Source: Nitrospirota bacterium
GTDB taxonomy: Bacteria > Nitrospirota > Thermodesulfovibrionia > Thermodesulfovibrionales > UBA6898
Assembly (NCBI GenBank): GCA_016217695.1
Contig: JACRHE010000090.1
Location: 1 to 52,845, forward strand
Length of the DNA stretch: 52,845 nt
Reading direction: 5' to 3'
Shown: one piece after another, positions 8,665 through 15,714 of the stretch
Layout of the letters: the number at the start of each line of letters is the position of its first letter
How positions within the stretch are numbered: the stretch's first letter is position 1
Program-made: the position numbers and the translations under genes
The notes under the pieces: model-generated
What the model was told of the DNA's origin: nothing
Database searches by the model: none
The model's input: only the letters and a program-made list of their open reading frames with translations

Positions 8665-10320
8665 ATGATTAGATATTCTTTGCATAAAACGGTGCAGACA
8701 AACAGGCTCTTTTTAGCGGCTTTTTTTATAACCTTCGGTATTTTCTTTTTTCCTTTCTGCTGCTCATACACGTATGCAGCGGTAATAGATCCCATGGAAT
8801 TTATTGCTGATATAAAGAAGGTTCTGGACGACCCTCTGCCGCCCATCTCCGATGTTCTGAGTGGATATTCAAGGCCTGACCGTAAAGTCCCGAGTCTTGT
8901 CGTAGCCGACTTCACAAGTGAAAATGAGGCGAAAAGGCACTGGGGGCAGGCGGTCGGCAGAATCGTGCGCCGTAAAATAATGTGTGTGCCCAAAATCCTT
9001 CTGCGCATGCCAGATCTTCATGTCCTGAGGGATGATGCATGGAGATACGGAATGCCTGCAGAAGATGTTCTGAAATCCCGGGAAAGCATTAAGCTCATAG
9101 GACAGAGACTGGGAATAGAGAATGCCCTGACCGGTAACATTTCGGTAGACGACAGCCGTTTCTCATTAGAACTGAGCCTCAGAAAACTTCCCTCAGGAGA
9201 GATATATAAGACTTTTCATTATTCAGGAGACCTTGCACGAATGCCTGAGACGTTGAGCGCTGTTGCGTTGCAGGTGTATAAGGCGCTCGGGGTCAGTCTC
9301 GATCACAGATCGAAGGAGTATTTGGCGAGGAGAACTCCCGAGACCTTCGAGGATATCAGGGATTTTGCCTATCTTTTGTCTGAGCTTCATAAAAAACCGG
9401 CAGTGGCCCCATTCGAAGCGGTCAAAAAATACATAGACAGAGGTGTTTTTCTGCCTGCCGCAGCCCAACTCTCTTTGTATTATATGGCCCCAGGCAAAGA
9501 TCCTCGACTTTATCTGAGGCGGCTTGAAGAAGTTGCAGCTGCCTATCCTGAAGATGCCGGAATCGAGATGACTGTTGCGACATACATGGGCTATAAAAAT
9601 GCAAAGGACCTTGCGGGGCAAAAGGTACAGAAATTTCAGAAAATTATCCGCGAAAATCCGAATGATCCCTCAGCAATGATCAAATTCATCGATTTTCTTG
9701 CCGGGTATGGTCACACGAGGGCCGCTCTCGTTGTATCTATGGAGGCTTTGGAGCGGTGGCCTGACCACTATCGGGTGTGGTGGAGTATGGCCTATGCCCT
9801 GAAGGAATACGCCTGGCAGGAACGAGGGATCAAATATTGGTCGGATGTGTCAGAGAAAGGCAAGAGGCTTTTCCCGGCTCTGAAGGATCTTGCCGACAAG
9901 GCCGCTGACAGGGCTCTCGAATTTAATCAGGATGCATCCAATCTTTGGGTCTTAAAAATGGCTACCTTATCCGGCTATTCTCCTGAAGTGATGGAATGTT
10001 TCTTTAACGCAATTCGTCTCAATCCCTATAACAGGGAGGCCTATATCTCGGGTCTGAATTTTTCTCTGCCCCAATGGGGCGGCTCATATGACGCTCAGGA
10101 AAAGGTTTGGGAACTGGCAGTCAAAAACAACCCTGGCGCCGACTGGCTTGAGGCGACCCGAAAAAAATACATGAGAATTCCACCTCTCACATATAAAGTG
10201 AGAAGACTTTTCACTTCTCACTTCAAGAGTAGTTCATTTTTAATCTATATAACTCTTGCAAGTCTGGCAGCAGTAGTCGTTGCTATAACTGTGGTTATCG
10301 TGCTAAAGAAGAGGACATGA
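8665..10320 (+). CDS. membrane-anchored TPR-like periplasmic protein, function unknown
   Basis: 551 residues. There is a hydrophobic N-terminus (about 14-38) that may be a signal or anchor, and a C-terminal membrane helix (about 522-546) followed by KKRT. Residues 70-200 look like a CsgG/TolB-type alpha-beta region (PSLVVADFTSENEAKRHWG, LGIENALTGNISVDDSRFS). Residues 260-500 are helical repeats of TPR character (YPEDAGIEM, NPNDPSAMIK, LNPYNREAY). It starts 3 bases after the permease stop with a GAGGG ribosome site overlapping that stop. As last gene of the thioredoxin-ABC operon it may be a scaffold or secretion accessory; I do not recognise a named family. Confidence 0.7.
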   Translation: MIRYSLHKTVQTNRLFLAAFFITFGIFFFPFCCSYTYAAVIDPMEFIADIKKVLDDPLPPISDVLSGYSRPDRKVPSLVVADFTSENEAKRHWGQAVGRIVRRKIMCVPKILLRMPDLHVLRDDAWRYGMPAEDVLKSRESIKLIGQRLGIENALTGNISVDDSRFSLELSLRKLPSGEIYKTFHYSGDLARMPETLSAVALQVYKALGVSLDHRSKEYLARRTPETFEDIRDFAYLLSELHKKPAVAPFEAVKKYIDRGVFLPAAAQLSLYYMAPGKDPRLYLRRLEEVAAAYPEDAGIEMTVATYMGYKNAKDLAGQKVQKFQKIIRENPNDPSAMIKFIDFLAGYGHTRAALVVSMEALERWPDHYRVWWSMAYALKEYAWQERGIKYWSDVSEKGKRLFPALKDLADKAADRALEFNQDASNLWVLKMATLSGYSPEVMECFFNAIRLNPYNREAYISGLNFSLPQWGGSYDAQEKVWELAVKNNPGADWLEATRKKYMRIPPLTYKVRRLFTSHFKSSSFLIYITLASLAAVVVAITVVIVLKKRT

Positions 10321-10333
10321 GTGCTACCCGCAT

Positions 10334-10392
10334 CTTATTCATGAGTCAGCAATTATTTCCCGGCCGGCATGCCCGTGAAATTTATGAATAAC
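10334..10392. repeat. inverted repeat downstream of TPR gene, resembling sequence at 11052
   Basis: TTATTCAT and ATGAATAA bracket a GC-rich core (CCCGGCCGGCATGCCCG). The left 31 bases match 11052-11082 at about 24 positions. The core CGGCATGCCCGTGAAAT also resembles 11194-11210. Both copies sit just after a stop codon, so this may be a small dispersed repeat or a weak terminator. Confidence 0.35.
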
Positions 10393-10463
10393 GTGGGTGT
10401 GCGTCCTGAACCTGCAATTCCTCCCGGATCATTGTCCTGAGGACGGAGGCTATGCTCTTTATG

Positions 10464-10469
10464 TATAAT
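10464..10469 (+). promoter_or_regulatory. possible extended -10 box upstream of ychJ-like gene
   Basis: TATAAT preceded by TG lies about 77 bases before the ATG at 10546. No good -35 is spaced correctly, so it would rely on the extended -10. Weak evidence. Confidence 0.3.
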
Positions 10470-10545
10470 ATTTCCGTAACAGAGCCCTGTCCGACGTGAC
10501 CGATGGCTGATCGGGCAATAACATGGAAAGATAAAGGAGTTAAGA

Positions 10546-11034
10546 ATGGATAGCTGTCCCTGTGGTTCAACTCTACTATACTCTGAATGCTGCGAACCTG
10601 TGATAAAGGGCGACCGCGTTGCTGAGACCGCTGAACAGTTGATGCGTTCACGTTATGCGGCCTACGTCAGGCATGAGATCGACTATCTCCTGTCGTCTCT
10701 TCACCCTGCCGAGAGAAAGGATTTCGATCCCAAGAGTACGAGGGAATGGGCCGAGAGCTCTGAGTGGCATGGCATCGAGATTATCAGGACAAGTGGCGGC
10801 GGTCCTGACGATGACGAAGGCGAGGTTGAGTTCATAGCTACCTTTACCCAGGGAGGATCAAAAAGGGCGCACCACGAACTTTCAAAGTTCAGGAAGGTCG
10901 ACGACAGATGGTACTTTGAAAAAGGGGAGGGGGTAGCCCCCAAGACAGTAGTCCGCGCAGAGCCGAAAACAGGGCGTAATGACCCGTGCCCTTGCGGCAG
11001 CGGAAAGAAGTTCAAGAAGTGCTGCGGCATATAG
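10546..11034 (+). CDS. ychJ: YchJ-family protein with SEC-C zinc motifs at both ends
   Basis: 162 residues with a strong ribosome site (AAAGGAG, 6 bases upstream). The N-terminus has a SEC-C-like [13 protein letters not shown] cluster, the middle has the YchJ NTF2-like domain ([20 protein letters not shown], then [10 protein letters not shown]), and the C-terminus has a classical SEC-C motif [21 protein letters not shown] motifs bind zinc and in SecA mediate SecB and ribosome contact. The function of YchJ itself is not established. It stands alone between two intergenic regions. The family assignment is secure; the gene symbol is by domain order only. Confidence 0.88.
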   Translation: MDSCPCGSTLLYSECCEPVIKGDRVAETAEQLMRSRYAAYVRHEIDYLLSSLHPAERKDFDPKSTREWAESSEWHGIEIIRTSGGGPDDDEGEVEFIATFTQGGSKRAHHELSKFRKVDDRWYFEKGEGVAPKTVVRAEPKTGRNDPCPCGSGKKFKKCCGI

Positions 11035-11425
11035 CGAACTAACGCATATTATTCATGAAACAACGATTATTTTACGGCCACTGCCTCAAAAACTTTTCGT
11101 AAGCGCCAGTTATCGGAATCTTCTCCTGTATGCTCAGAGCAGACAGTGCAAAAGCATATGACAGCATGCCTGTTCTGACGAAAAGCTTTTTTCGGCATAC
11201 CCGTAAAATCAATTGGACTATATCCCAAAGCTAGCGATGAGTAGAAGACCGTCGGAGCAACGAGACAGTATCTCCTTATCGCAGTATTACCACGGTTTTG
11301 AAATGCCTCTTGCAAGTCCTGACGGTCTATGTTTTAATGATGAGTAACAAAACAGGGGAATGCCCCGCAAAGGGGTTCGATAAACATTCCGTAAACATTC
11401 CGTGAAGCAGCAAAAGGGGGCGAGT
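11035..11425. other. gene-poor region with several small repeats
   Basis: About 390 bases without a credible gene. It holds the 11052-11082 repeat, a CGAAAAGC/TTTTTTCG-type hairpin near 11180-11196, a GGGG/CCCC/GGGG cluster near 11355-11376 and a tandem 11-mer. I compared it with known riboswitch consensus sequences from memory and found no convincing match. Confidence 0.4.
11381..11402 (+). promoter_or_regulatory. perfect tandem 11-bp repeat upstream of CHRD gene
   Basis: TAAACATTCCG occurs twice head to tail, ending 23 bases before the ATG at 11426. The 11-base period is one helical turn, as expected for tandem protein sites on one DNA face. The partner protein is unknown. Confidence 0.4.
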
Positions 11426-11926
11426 ATGAAGCGGGTATGTTTGATTGTTTTTCTTCTTGGTATTGCGACGGTAACTCTCAGTGACGGCGCAGAAGAGACC
11501 GGGCAGAGGATCTTCAGGGCTATTCTTTCAGGCGAAGGCATAGAAACCGAGGCGCGTACTGAGGCAAAAGGGGTCATTACTTTTCAGCTCCATAACGAAG
11601 GCACGGAGCTGACCTACCAGATAACAGTGGAAGGGATGGAGAATATCACAGCTGCCCATATACATGAGGGGAAACAGGCCAGAAATAATCCTCCCCTTGT
11701 GGATCTTTTTTTAGGACCGAAAAAGAAGGGAAAACTCAATGGCCTGCTCTGCGAGGGCACTATTACCGAAGAAGACCTTATGCGTTCATTAAAGGGGAAG
11801 ACAATAGAAACCCTTGTCAGGATGATCGGGGAGGGAAAGATTTATGTCAATGTCCATACCGAGAAATACCCTGCAGGTGAAATCATGGGGCAGGTCAGAG
11901 GGGAGCTGCTGAGCCAGTCAAGATGA
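11426..11926 (+). CDS. secreted CHRD-domain protein
   Basis: 166 residues from ATG 11426, preferred over a GTG at 11402 because it follows AAAGGGGGCGAG and begins a clean signal peptide (MKRVCLIVFLLGIATVTLS). The mature part is a CHRD domain (PF07452): F-R-A-I-L-SGEGIETEA at the start, the YQITVEGMENITAAHIHEG core with conserved His, and the closing NVHTEKYPAGEIMGQVRG. CHRD proteins are secreted; their bacterial function is not established. It is probably monocistronic or co-transcribed with the zinc-ribbon gene 54 bases on. The tandem repeat upstream may control it. Confidence 0.88.
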   Translation: MKRVCLIVFLLGIATVTLSDGAEETGQRIFRAILSGEGIETEARTEAKGVITFQLHNEGTELTYQITVEGMENITAAHIHEGKQARNNPPLVDLFLGPKKKGKLNGLLCEGTITEEDLMRSLKGKTIETLVRMIGEGKIYVNVHTEKYPAGEIMGQVRGELLSQSR

Positions 11927-11980
11927 AGCAGGGGGCCTATTATGCTAATGCATACATATTTAGTCTTCCGGTGATATGAC

Positions 11981-12232
11981 ATGGAGAAAAAGGCGAGACC
12001 GGTTGCCAGATGCATGACATGCGGAAAGATTTCCCGGTCAGGCTCAGCAAAGAATCAGCGGTGCAAAAACGTAATTGACGGCAATAAGTGTCAGGGCGTG
12101 TTCATGAGCATGCTTCGCTCCGACGACTGGCAGGAGTGTCCTTCGTGCAATGCATTTGGGAAAAAGGACAAAAAGTGTTGTGCTGCCTGCAGCGGGGACG
12201 GATGGATATGGAACAGCGCCAAGAGGATATAA
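11981..12232 (+). CDS. small Cys-rich zinc-ribbon protein
   Basis: 83 residues with four Cys pairs or knuckles: RCMTCG at the N-terminus, C28 and C37, CPSCNAFG, and KKCCAACSGDGWIW at the end. The second half resembles one CXXCXGXG repeat unit of the DnaJ zinc domain. It is basic and lacks a signal peptide, so it is probably cytoplasmic, binding RNA or protein. The ribosome site is weak. It is convergent with the peptidase gene at 12258. The family is not recognised. Confidence 0.6.
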   Translation: MEKKARPVARCMTCGKISRSGSAKNQRCKNVIDGNKCQGVFMSMLRSDDWQECPSCNAFGKKDKKCCAACSGDGWIWNSAKRI

Positions 12233-12257
12233 CGCAGAAAGATTCAACACGCCTTTT

Positions 12258-13400
12258 TTAACGTCCCGGCTTATCTCTCCTGAACCCCGGAAAATCCATA
12301 ACAGTCTTCAGCACTACAAGACATCCTCTGGTCAGATCATTAAGGTGGATATACTCATCATGGGAATGGACCTTCTGCATGCCGGTGGATATGTTGACGC
12401 CCAGAATCCCCTGCTGATTGAATATGTTTGCGTCAGAGCCGCCGCCTGTGACAGTGTTAACGGGCTCTACTCCGCAGTCCTTATACACCCCTCCGAGGAA
12501 CCTCAGAAAGGGCTCCTTCCTGTCGATCCTGAAGGCCCTGTATTCTTCCTGATCAGTTATTCTGATCCCTGCCCTGTTCTTCTTTGCGATATCTTTAGCT
12601 GTGTCAAAGATTATCTTCTTTGTATCCCGGAGAGTTTTCTTGTCATGGCTTCTTAATTCTCCATGGATAACGACCTCTTTCGGCACGACATTTGTTGCTG
12701 TGCCGCCGTTTATCATGCCTATATTGGCGGTGGTCTCAGCATCGATCCTTCCGTCAGGAACAGCAGCGATGATCTCAGAGGAGACACGGATCGCATTTAT
12801 CCCTTTTTCAGGCTCTATCCCTGCATGTGCCGGCCTGCCGCTGATCCGCATCTCGTATGTAATATGGCTGGGAGCGGCAATAACCAGATTCCCTACAGGA
12901 CCGCCGGAATCCAGTATAAGCGCGTGCCTGCTTTTTAAGCGACCGAAGTCCAGGTTCTTGGCCCCGAAAAGTCCCTTCTCTTCTGCTGAGGTGAAGACTA
13001 TCTCTATATCCCCGTGAGGGATTTTTTTCTCTTTCAGGACCATGAGCGTCTCTATGATCTGGGCAAGGGCGCTTTTGTCGTCAGCGCCAAGCACGGTATT
13101 TCCGATAGATCGAATAATACCACCCTTGGTTTCGAACCTGATGCCTGTAGTCGGCTCGATAGTGTCCATATGGCCGGACAAAAGAAGCGGTGACGAGTCT
13201 TTTATACTCCCCTTTTTCAAGGCGATGAGATTAAAGGAGCGGTCATATTTTTGAACCTCGACCCTGCAGCCTGCGGTCTTCAGGTTCTGCGACAGGAGTC
13301 TGCCCAGTTCCTTCTCCCCGAAGGAAGGCGAGTTGATATTAATCAGGTCGATAAAGATCTTTACGAGGCGGTCTTTATTTATGAATGCGGAGATATTCAT
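12258..13400 (-). CDS. M20 family metallopeptidase (peptidase T-like)
   Basis: 380 residues, usual for the family. Zinc ligands and catalytic residues are visible in order: SGHMDTIEP (His and Asp), GADDKSALAQI (bridging Asp), TSAEEKGLFGA (catalytic Glu pair), LDSGG (Asp), and a C-terminal KVHSHDEYIH (His). The dimerisation insert contains SGRPAHAGIEPEKGINAI. Members are di-zinc aminotripeptidases or related amidohydrolases in the cytoplasm; PepT-like or YgeY/PepD-like specificity cannot be separated by eye. It lies upstream of the PIN toxin genes in the same direction order but 39 bases apart, and a shared role is not implied. Confidence 0.9.
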   Translation of the reverse strand: MNISAFINKDRLVKIFIDLININSPSFGEKELGRLLSQNLKTAGCRVEVQKYDRSFNLIALKKGSIKDSSPLLLSGHMDTIEPTTGIRFETKGGIIRSIGNTVLGADDKSALAQIIETLMVLKEKKIPHGDIEIVFTSAEEKGLFGAKNLDFGRLKSRHALILDSGGPVGNLVIAAPSHITYEMRISGRPAHAGIEPEKGINAIRVSSEIIAAVPDGRIDAETTANIGMINGGTATNVVPKEVVIHGELRSHDKKTLRDTKKIIFDTAKDIAKKNRAGIRITDQEEYRAFRIDRKEPFLRFLGGVYKDCGVEPVNTVTGGGSDANIFNQQGILGVNISTGMQKVHSHDEYIHLNDLTRGCLVVLKTVMDFPGFRRDKPGR

Positions 13401-13439
13401 GCGTTAAGCCTTTCATTTCAGTTCTTCAATGTTCCTGTT

Positions 13440-13886
13440 CTATGTCTTATCAATTAATGACAGGAATTTAGATATGGATAAAACAGATATGCCATGCCGC
13501 GAAAGATATAATGAAATCTCCTTGTCAAACTTGATATCGTCGTCTCTTGTGACAAGATATGTCGCATGCCCTTTGACTGCAGTCTCGATCACAAGATCGT
13601 CGTCTATATCGCGGCAGACCGCTATATCGCCTGTAACTGCGACATGCTCTGTCCGTTCTTCCAGGAGTACTAGAAGTTCAGCAATATCGGCATCACTAAT
13701 TTCAAACTTGATTTTAATCCTGGGACGGTTGAGGACATCTATAAGCTCTTCAATAAGAGGCTCGGAGGTCGAAACGTGAAAAATACCCTCTTCGAATAAT
13801 TTGCGCAGCCTGGCAGGAAAACCGTATGGATTAAGTAGGGAAGACACCCATATATTGGTGTCAATAACTGCTCTAATGGAGGCCAC
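13440..13886 (-). CDS. PIN-domain toxin (COG1569/TIGR00305 type)
   Basis: 148 residues. Acidic PIN residues are visible: D9 in VIDTNIWVSSLL, the Glu pair in SEPLIEELIDVL, the D in DIDDDLVIETAV and D in VTRDDDIK. COG1569-type PIN proteins are metal-dependent ribonucleases acting as toxins, usually next to a small antitoxin. Its start overlaps the 3' end of the antitoxin gene by 14 bases, so expression is coupled with antitoxin first, as normal for type II systems. All key acids seem present, so the toxin is probably intact. Confidence 0.88.
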   Translation of the reverse strand: MASIRAVIDTNIWVSSLLNPYGFPARLRKLFEEGIFHVSTSEPLIEELIDVLNRPRIKIKFEISDADIAELLVLLEERTEHVAVTGDIAVCRDIDDDLVIETAVKGHATYLVTRDDDIKFDKEISLYLSRHGISVLSISKFLSLIDKT

Positions 13887-14115
13887 GTTTTGCTGCTTTG
13901 ACTTCTTTTATCGCTTCAGCAATGTCAGATTCGATTTCTTCTGGGGAAAACTGAGCAGTTTTCTTTTGAATTTTCTCGATTATCCGGCTAAACCGTTCCT
14001 GCCAATCATCAAGAGAAATAATCTTGAGGGCGACCTTCTCATGTTCTTTAATCTCAACTTCTTCAAGCGGCTTAAAGACGCCGTTTTCATAAATAGCCTC
14101 GATGGTTTTTGGCAT
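13873..14115 (-). CDS. antitoxin of DUF104 / AF2212-like family
   Basis: 80 residues. The N-terminal half is a clear DUF104 beta region (IEAIYENGVFKPLEEVEIKE, then KVALKII). The acidic C-terminal half (SPEEIESDIAEAIKEVKAAK) should wrap the toxin. A good GGAGG ribosome site lies upstream on the minus strand (position 14121-14125). Families of this type are found in front of PIN toxins, matching the layout here. AbrB-like DNA binding may autoregulate the pair, but that is not shown by sequence. Confidence 0.85.
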   Translation of the reverse strand: MPKTIEAIYENGVFKPLEEVEIKEHEKVALKIISLDDWQERFSRIIEKIQKKTAQFSPEEIESDIAEAIKEVKAAKRGLH

Positions 14116-14246
14116 TATGCACCTCCTTGTCTTAAAAATAGCACAGGCCGAAGGGGAGAAGCAATGGAAATGAAGGCTGATGAAGTACCTTTTCTGGAGT
14201 AATTCTTTTACAAAGTCCCCTCCCTGGTTTCTTCGGCGAGTCGCCC

Positions 14247-14402
14247 ATGGCGAGGAGTGTATTGCTTTTAGTGGGTCCCAAGAGGGGACTTAGGCATGCC
14301 CGGAAGGGTCAGCGCAGCATACGGATTAACGACCAGTTCCGTGTCTGTTTTGTCTGGACGGACGAGGGAGTGGAAAACGTAGAAATTGCAGATTGCCACT
14401 GA
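14247..14402 (+). pseudogene. C-terminal remnant of HigB/RelE-like toxin
   Basis: The open stretch ends in about 30 residues typical of the HigB C-terminus: KGQRSIRINDQFRVCFVW, then TDEGVENVEIADCH and TGA. Intact HigB toxins are about 92 residues, but the roughly 17 upstream codons here do not resemble the family and no HigA antitoxin follows. I read it as a stump left by deletion. It lies next to an intact PIN toxin pair, so this stretch has hosted more than one toxin system. Confidence 0.6.
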
Positions 14403-14640
14403 TGCGGAAACTCCCCCTTAAAATCCCCTCTTTTCAAAATATTTATAAATATTGTAAGTTATTAACGGTTCTAAACTATGGGGAACAACACGCTTTATCT
14501 GGCTAGCATACAATTTCTGATATTATCGAGGGCGGCTTCCGTCGAATTTCTAGTTGACTATCATCGGATTTGAGATTTCTGACTAATATTACAAAAAGAG
14601 GATTAGCAGGAAACTATCTAATAACTGTTAGGTGGACAAT
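14403..14640. other. AT-rich intergenic stretch with no recognised feature
   Basis: About 240 bases between the HigB-like stump and the broken small gene. It is clearly richer in A and T than the surrounding genes. No downstream antitoxin or tRNA was found. Confidence 0.4.
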
Positions 14641-14819
14641 ATGATTCCTCGGTCCTGTGTTGCGATTGAAATAAAGAAATTTCCTGTCCTTGAGGGAGAG
14701 GACGATGAGATCGTAAATGAAAAATGTACGGAAAGGCATTGTGCAAATACCTAGAACACAATCTCCCTAAAGTCGGCAGTAAGGTTCCATTTTTGCGCCG
14801 AAGACAGTCGGCTTATTAT
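14641..14819 (+). pseudogene. small gene broken by two frameshifts
   Basis: A ribosome site (AGGTGG) precedes ATG 14641, which opens a frame reading MIPRSCVAIEIKKFPVLEGE, then DDEIVNE, and stops at 14752-14754. The next frame, from 14724, continues plausibly as MYGKALCKYLEHNLPKVGSK and VPF. A second shift near 14793 gives CAEDSRL. I have a memory of a small family reading VNEGMYGKAL...VPFFCAEDWGWW, but could not check it. If right, the gene lost its frame twice and its C-terminus. It also explains the false N-terminal extension of the lipoprotein that follows. Confidence 0.5.
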
Positions 14820-14846
14820 AAGTCCAATCAAGAAAGGAGATCCGAA

Positions 14847-15641
14847 ATGAAGCAACGCACATTTCTCGTTATCTGTATCATTTCCCTGGCCTTATTGGCC
14901 GGCTGTGCATCATCTCTTCCTTCCGTAAAGATGAAGTCTGATCAGGCACTGACAACACCCCTGGAGGCCGCTGCAGTGTCCTACACAGGCTCATACTTCC
15001 AGTCGAGGTTCATGGGCTTTAAGCCGTTTGTCGGCCCTATTCTGTGGCATGTGGCGGGAAGTTACGAAGGCCGCAAAAGTGAACGCCTTCAGAGCAACGA
15101 TTACGAGAAACTGCTCGGAGAATTCGACGTGTTCGAATACTTTGACGGCCAGCTGAAAAAGAGGGCCTCTGACTTCGGCACCGTCAGACTGAAGTTTTCA
15201 AACAGTCCGGAGCTCGCCCCCCAGATCAGGACGCTTGCCAATTGCGACAACAAGGACGAATGCAGGCCTGCGCTAAAGGCATTGGACGGGGCAATGCCGA
15301 ACATCGTTGCGCTTAAGATGTCATATGGTCTGGGAATGAGGCAGGGCAAGGAGCAGCTGGGCTTCAGGAAGTACTATCGTCCGTTTATCAGGGTCATAGG
15401 TGTGCTCAAGAGCCTGCCTTCTGTTGAGCCTTCATGGCAGGGCGACATCCTCGTCTTCGGGGAAAATAGATACCTCGGGGGAGAAGCCGACGCGGATAAG
15501 GTTCCCGGCGATGAGTTGATCTCGTCTTTCAGGACGCTTACTACGCAGGCGATCGATCTGCTGGTCCGCAGCCTCAACGGAGAGACTCTCCCGGAGATGC
15601 CGGTTATGGTGGATACCTCGGCAGCCGATCTCAGGTTCTAG
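14847..15641 (+). CDS. predicted lipoprotein, function unknown
   Basis: 264 residues from ATG 14847, chosen because AAAGGAGA precedes it and it begins a lipoprotein signal (MKQRTFLVIC, lipobox LLAGC with C20). The frame stays open upstream only through the broken gene. The mature part is mixed alpha/beta with no motif I recognise; it has a FGTVRLKFSN strand and a central NIVALKMSYGLGM segment. Some features, such as the repeated lengths and a TVRLKF-type strand, recall periplasmic lipoproteins of unknown function. It is followed 73 bases later by another lipoprotein gene on the same strand. Confidence 0.75.
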   Translation: MKQRTFLVICIISLALLAGCASSLPSVKMKSDQALTTPLEAAAVSYTGSYFQSRFMGFKPFVGPILWHVAGSYEGRKSERLQSNDYEKLLGEFDVFEYFDGQLKKRASDFGTVRLKFSNSPELAPQIRTLANCDNKDECRPALKALDGAMPNIVALKMSYGLGMRQGKEQLGFRKYYRPFIRVIGVLKSLPSVEPSWQGDILVFGENRYLGGEADADKVPGDELISSFRTLTTQAIDLLVRSLNGETLPEMPVMVDTSAADLRF

Positions 15642-15714
15642 GGATAAACGCAACGCAGATTGCGGTAAGAACAAGACTGGATTTTTGCAAAAATAGTAAC
15701 GAGGGGGCTAAGAG

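Noticed and set aside
11100-11300. Possible cyclic di-GMP or other riboswitch
   Set aside because: Some short blocks look riboswitch-like, but conserved GEMM-I and cobalamin core elements were not found by eye.
14400-14402. Second possible recoded TGA at the end of the HigB-like stump
   Set aside because: The TGA is at the natural HigB C-terminus and no conserved sequence follows in frame.
14724-14846. N-terminal extension of the lipoprotein gene
   Set aside because: The extension belongs to the broken gene; the lipoprotein signal and ribosome site place the start at 14847.
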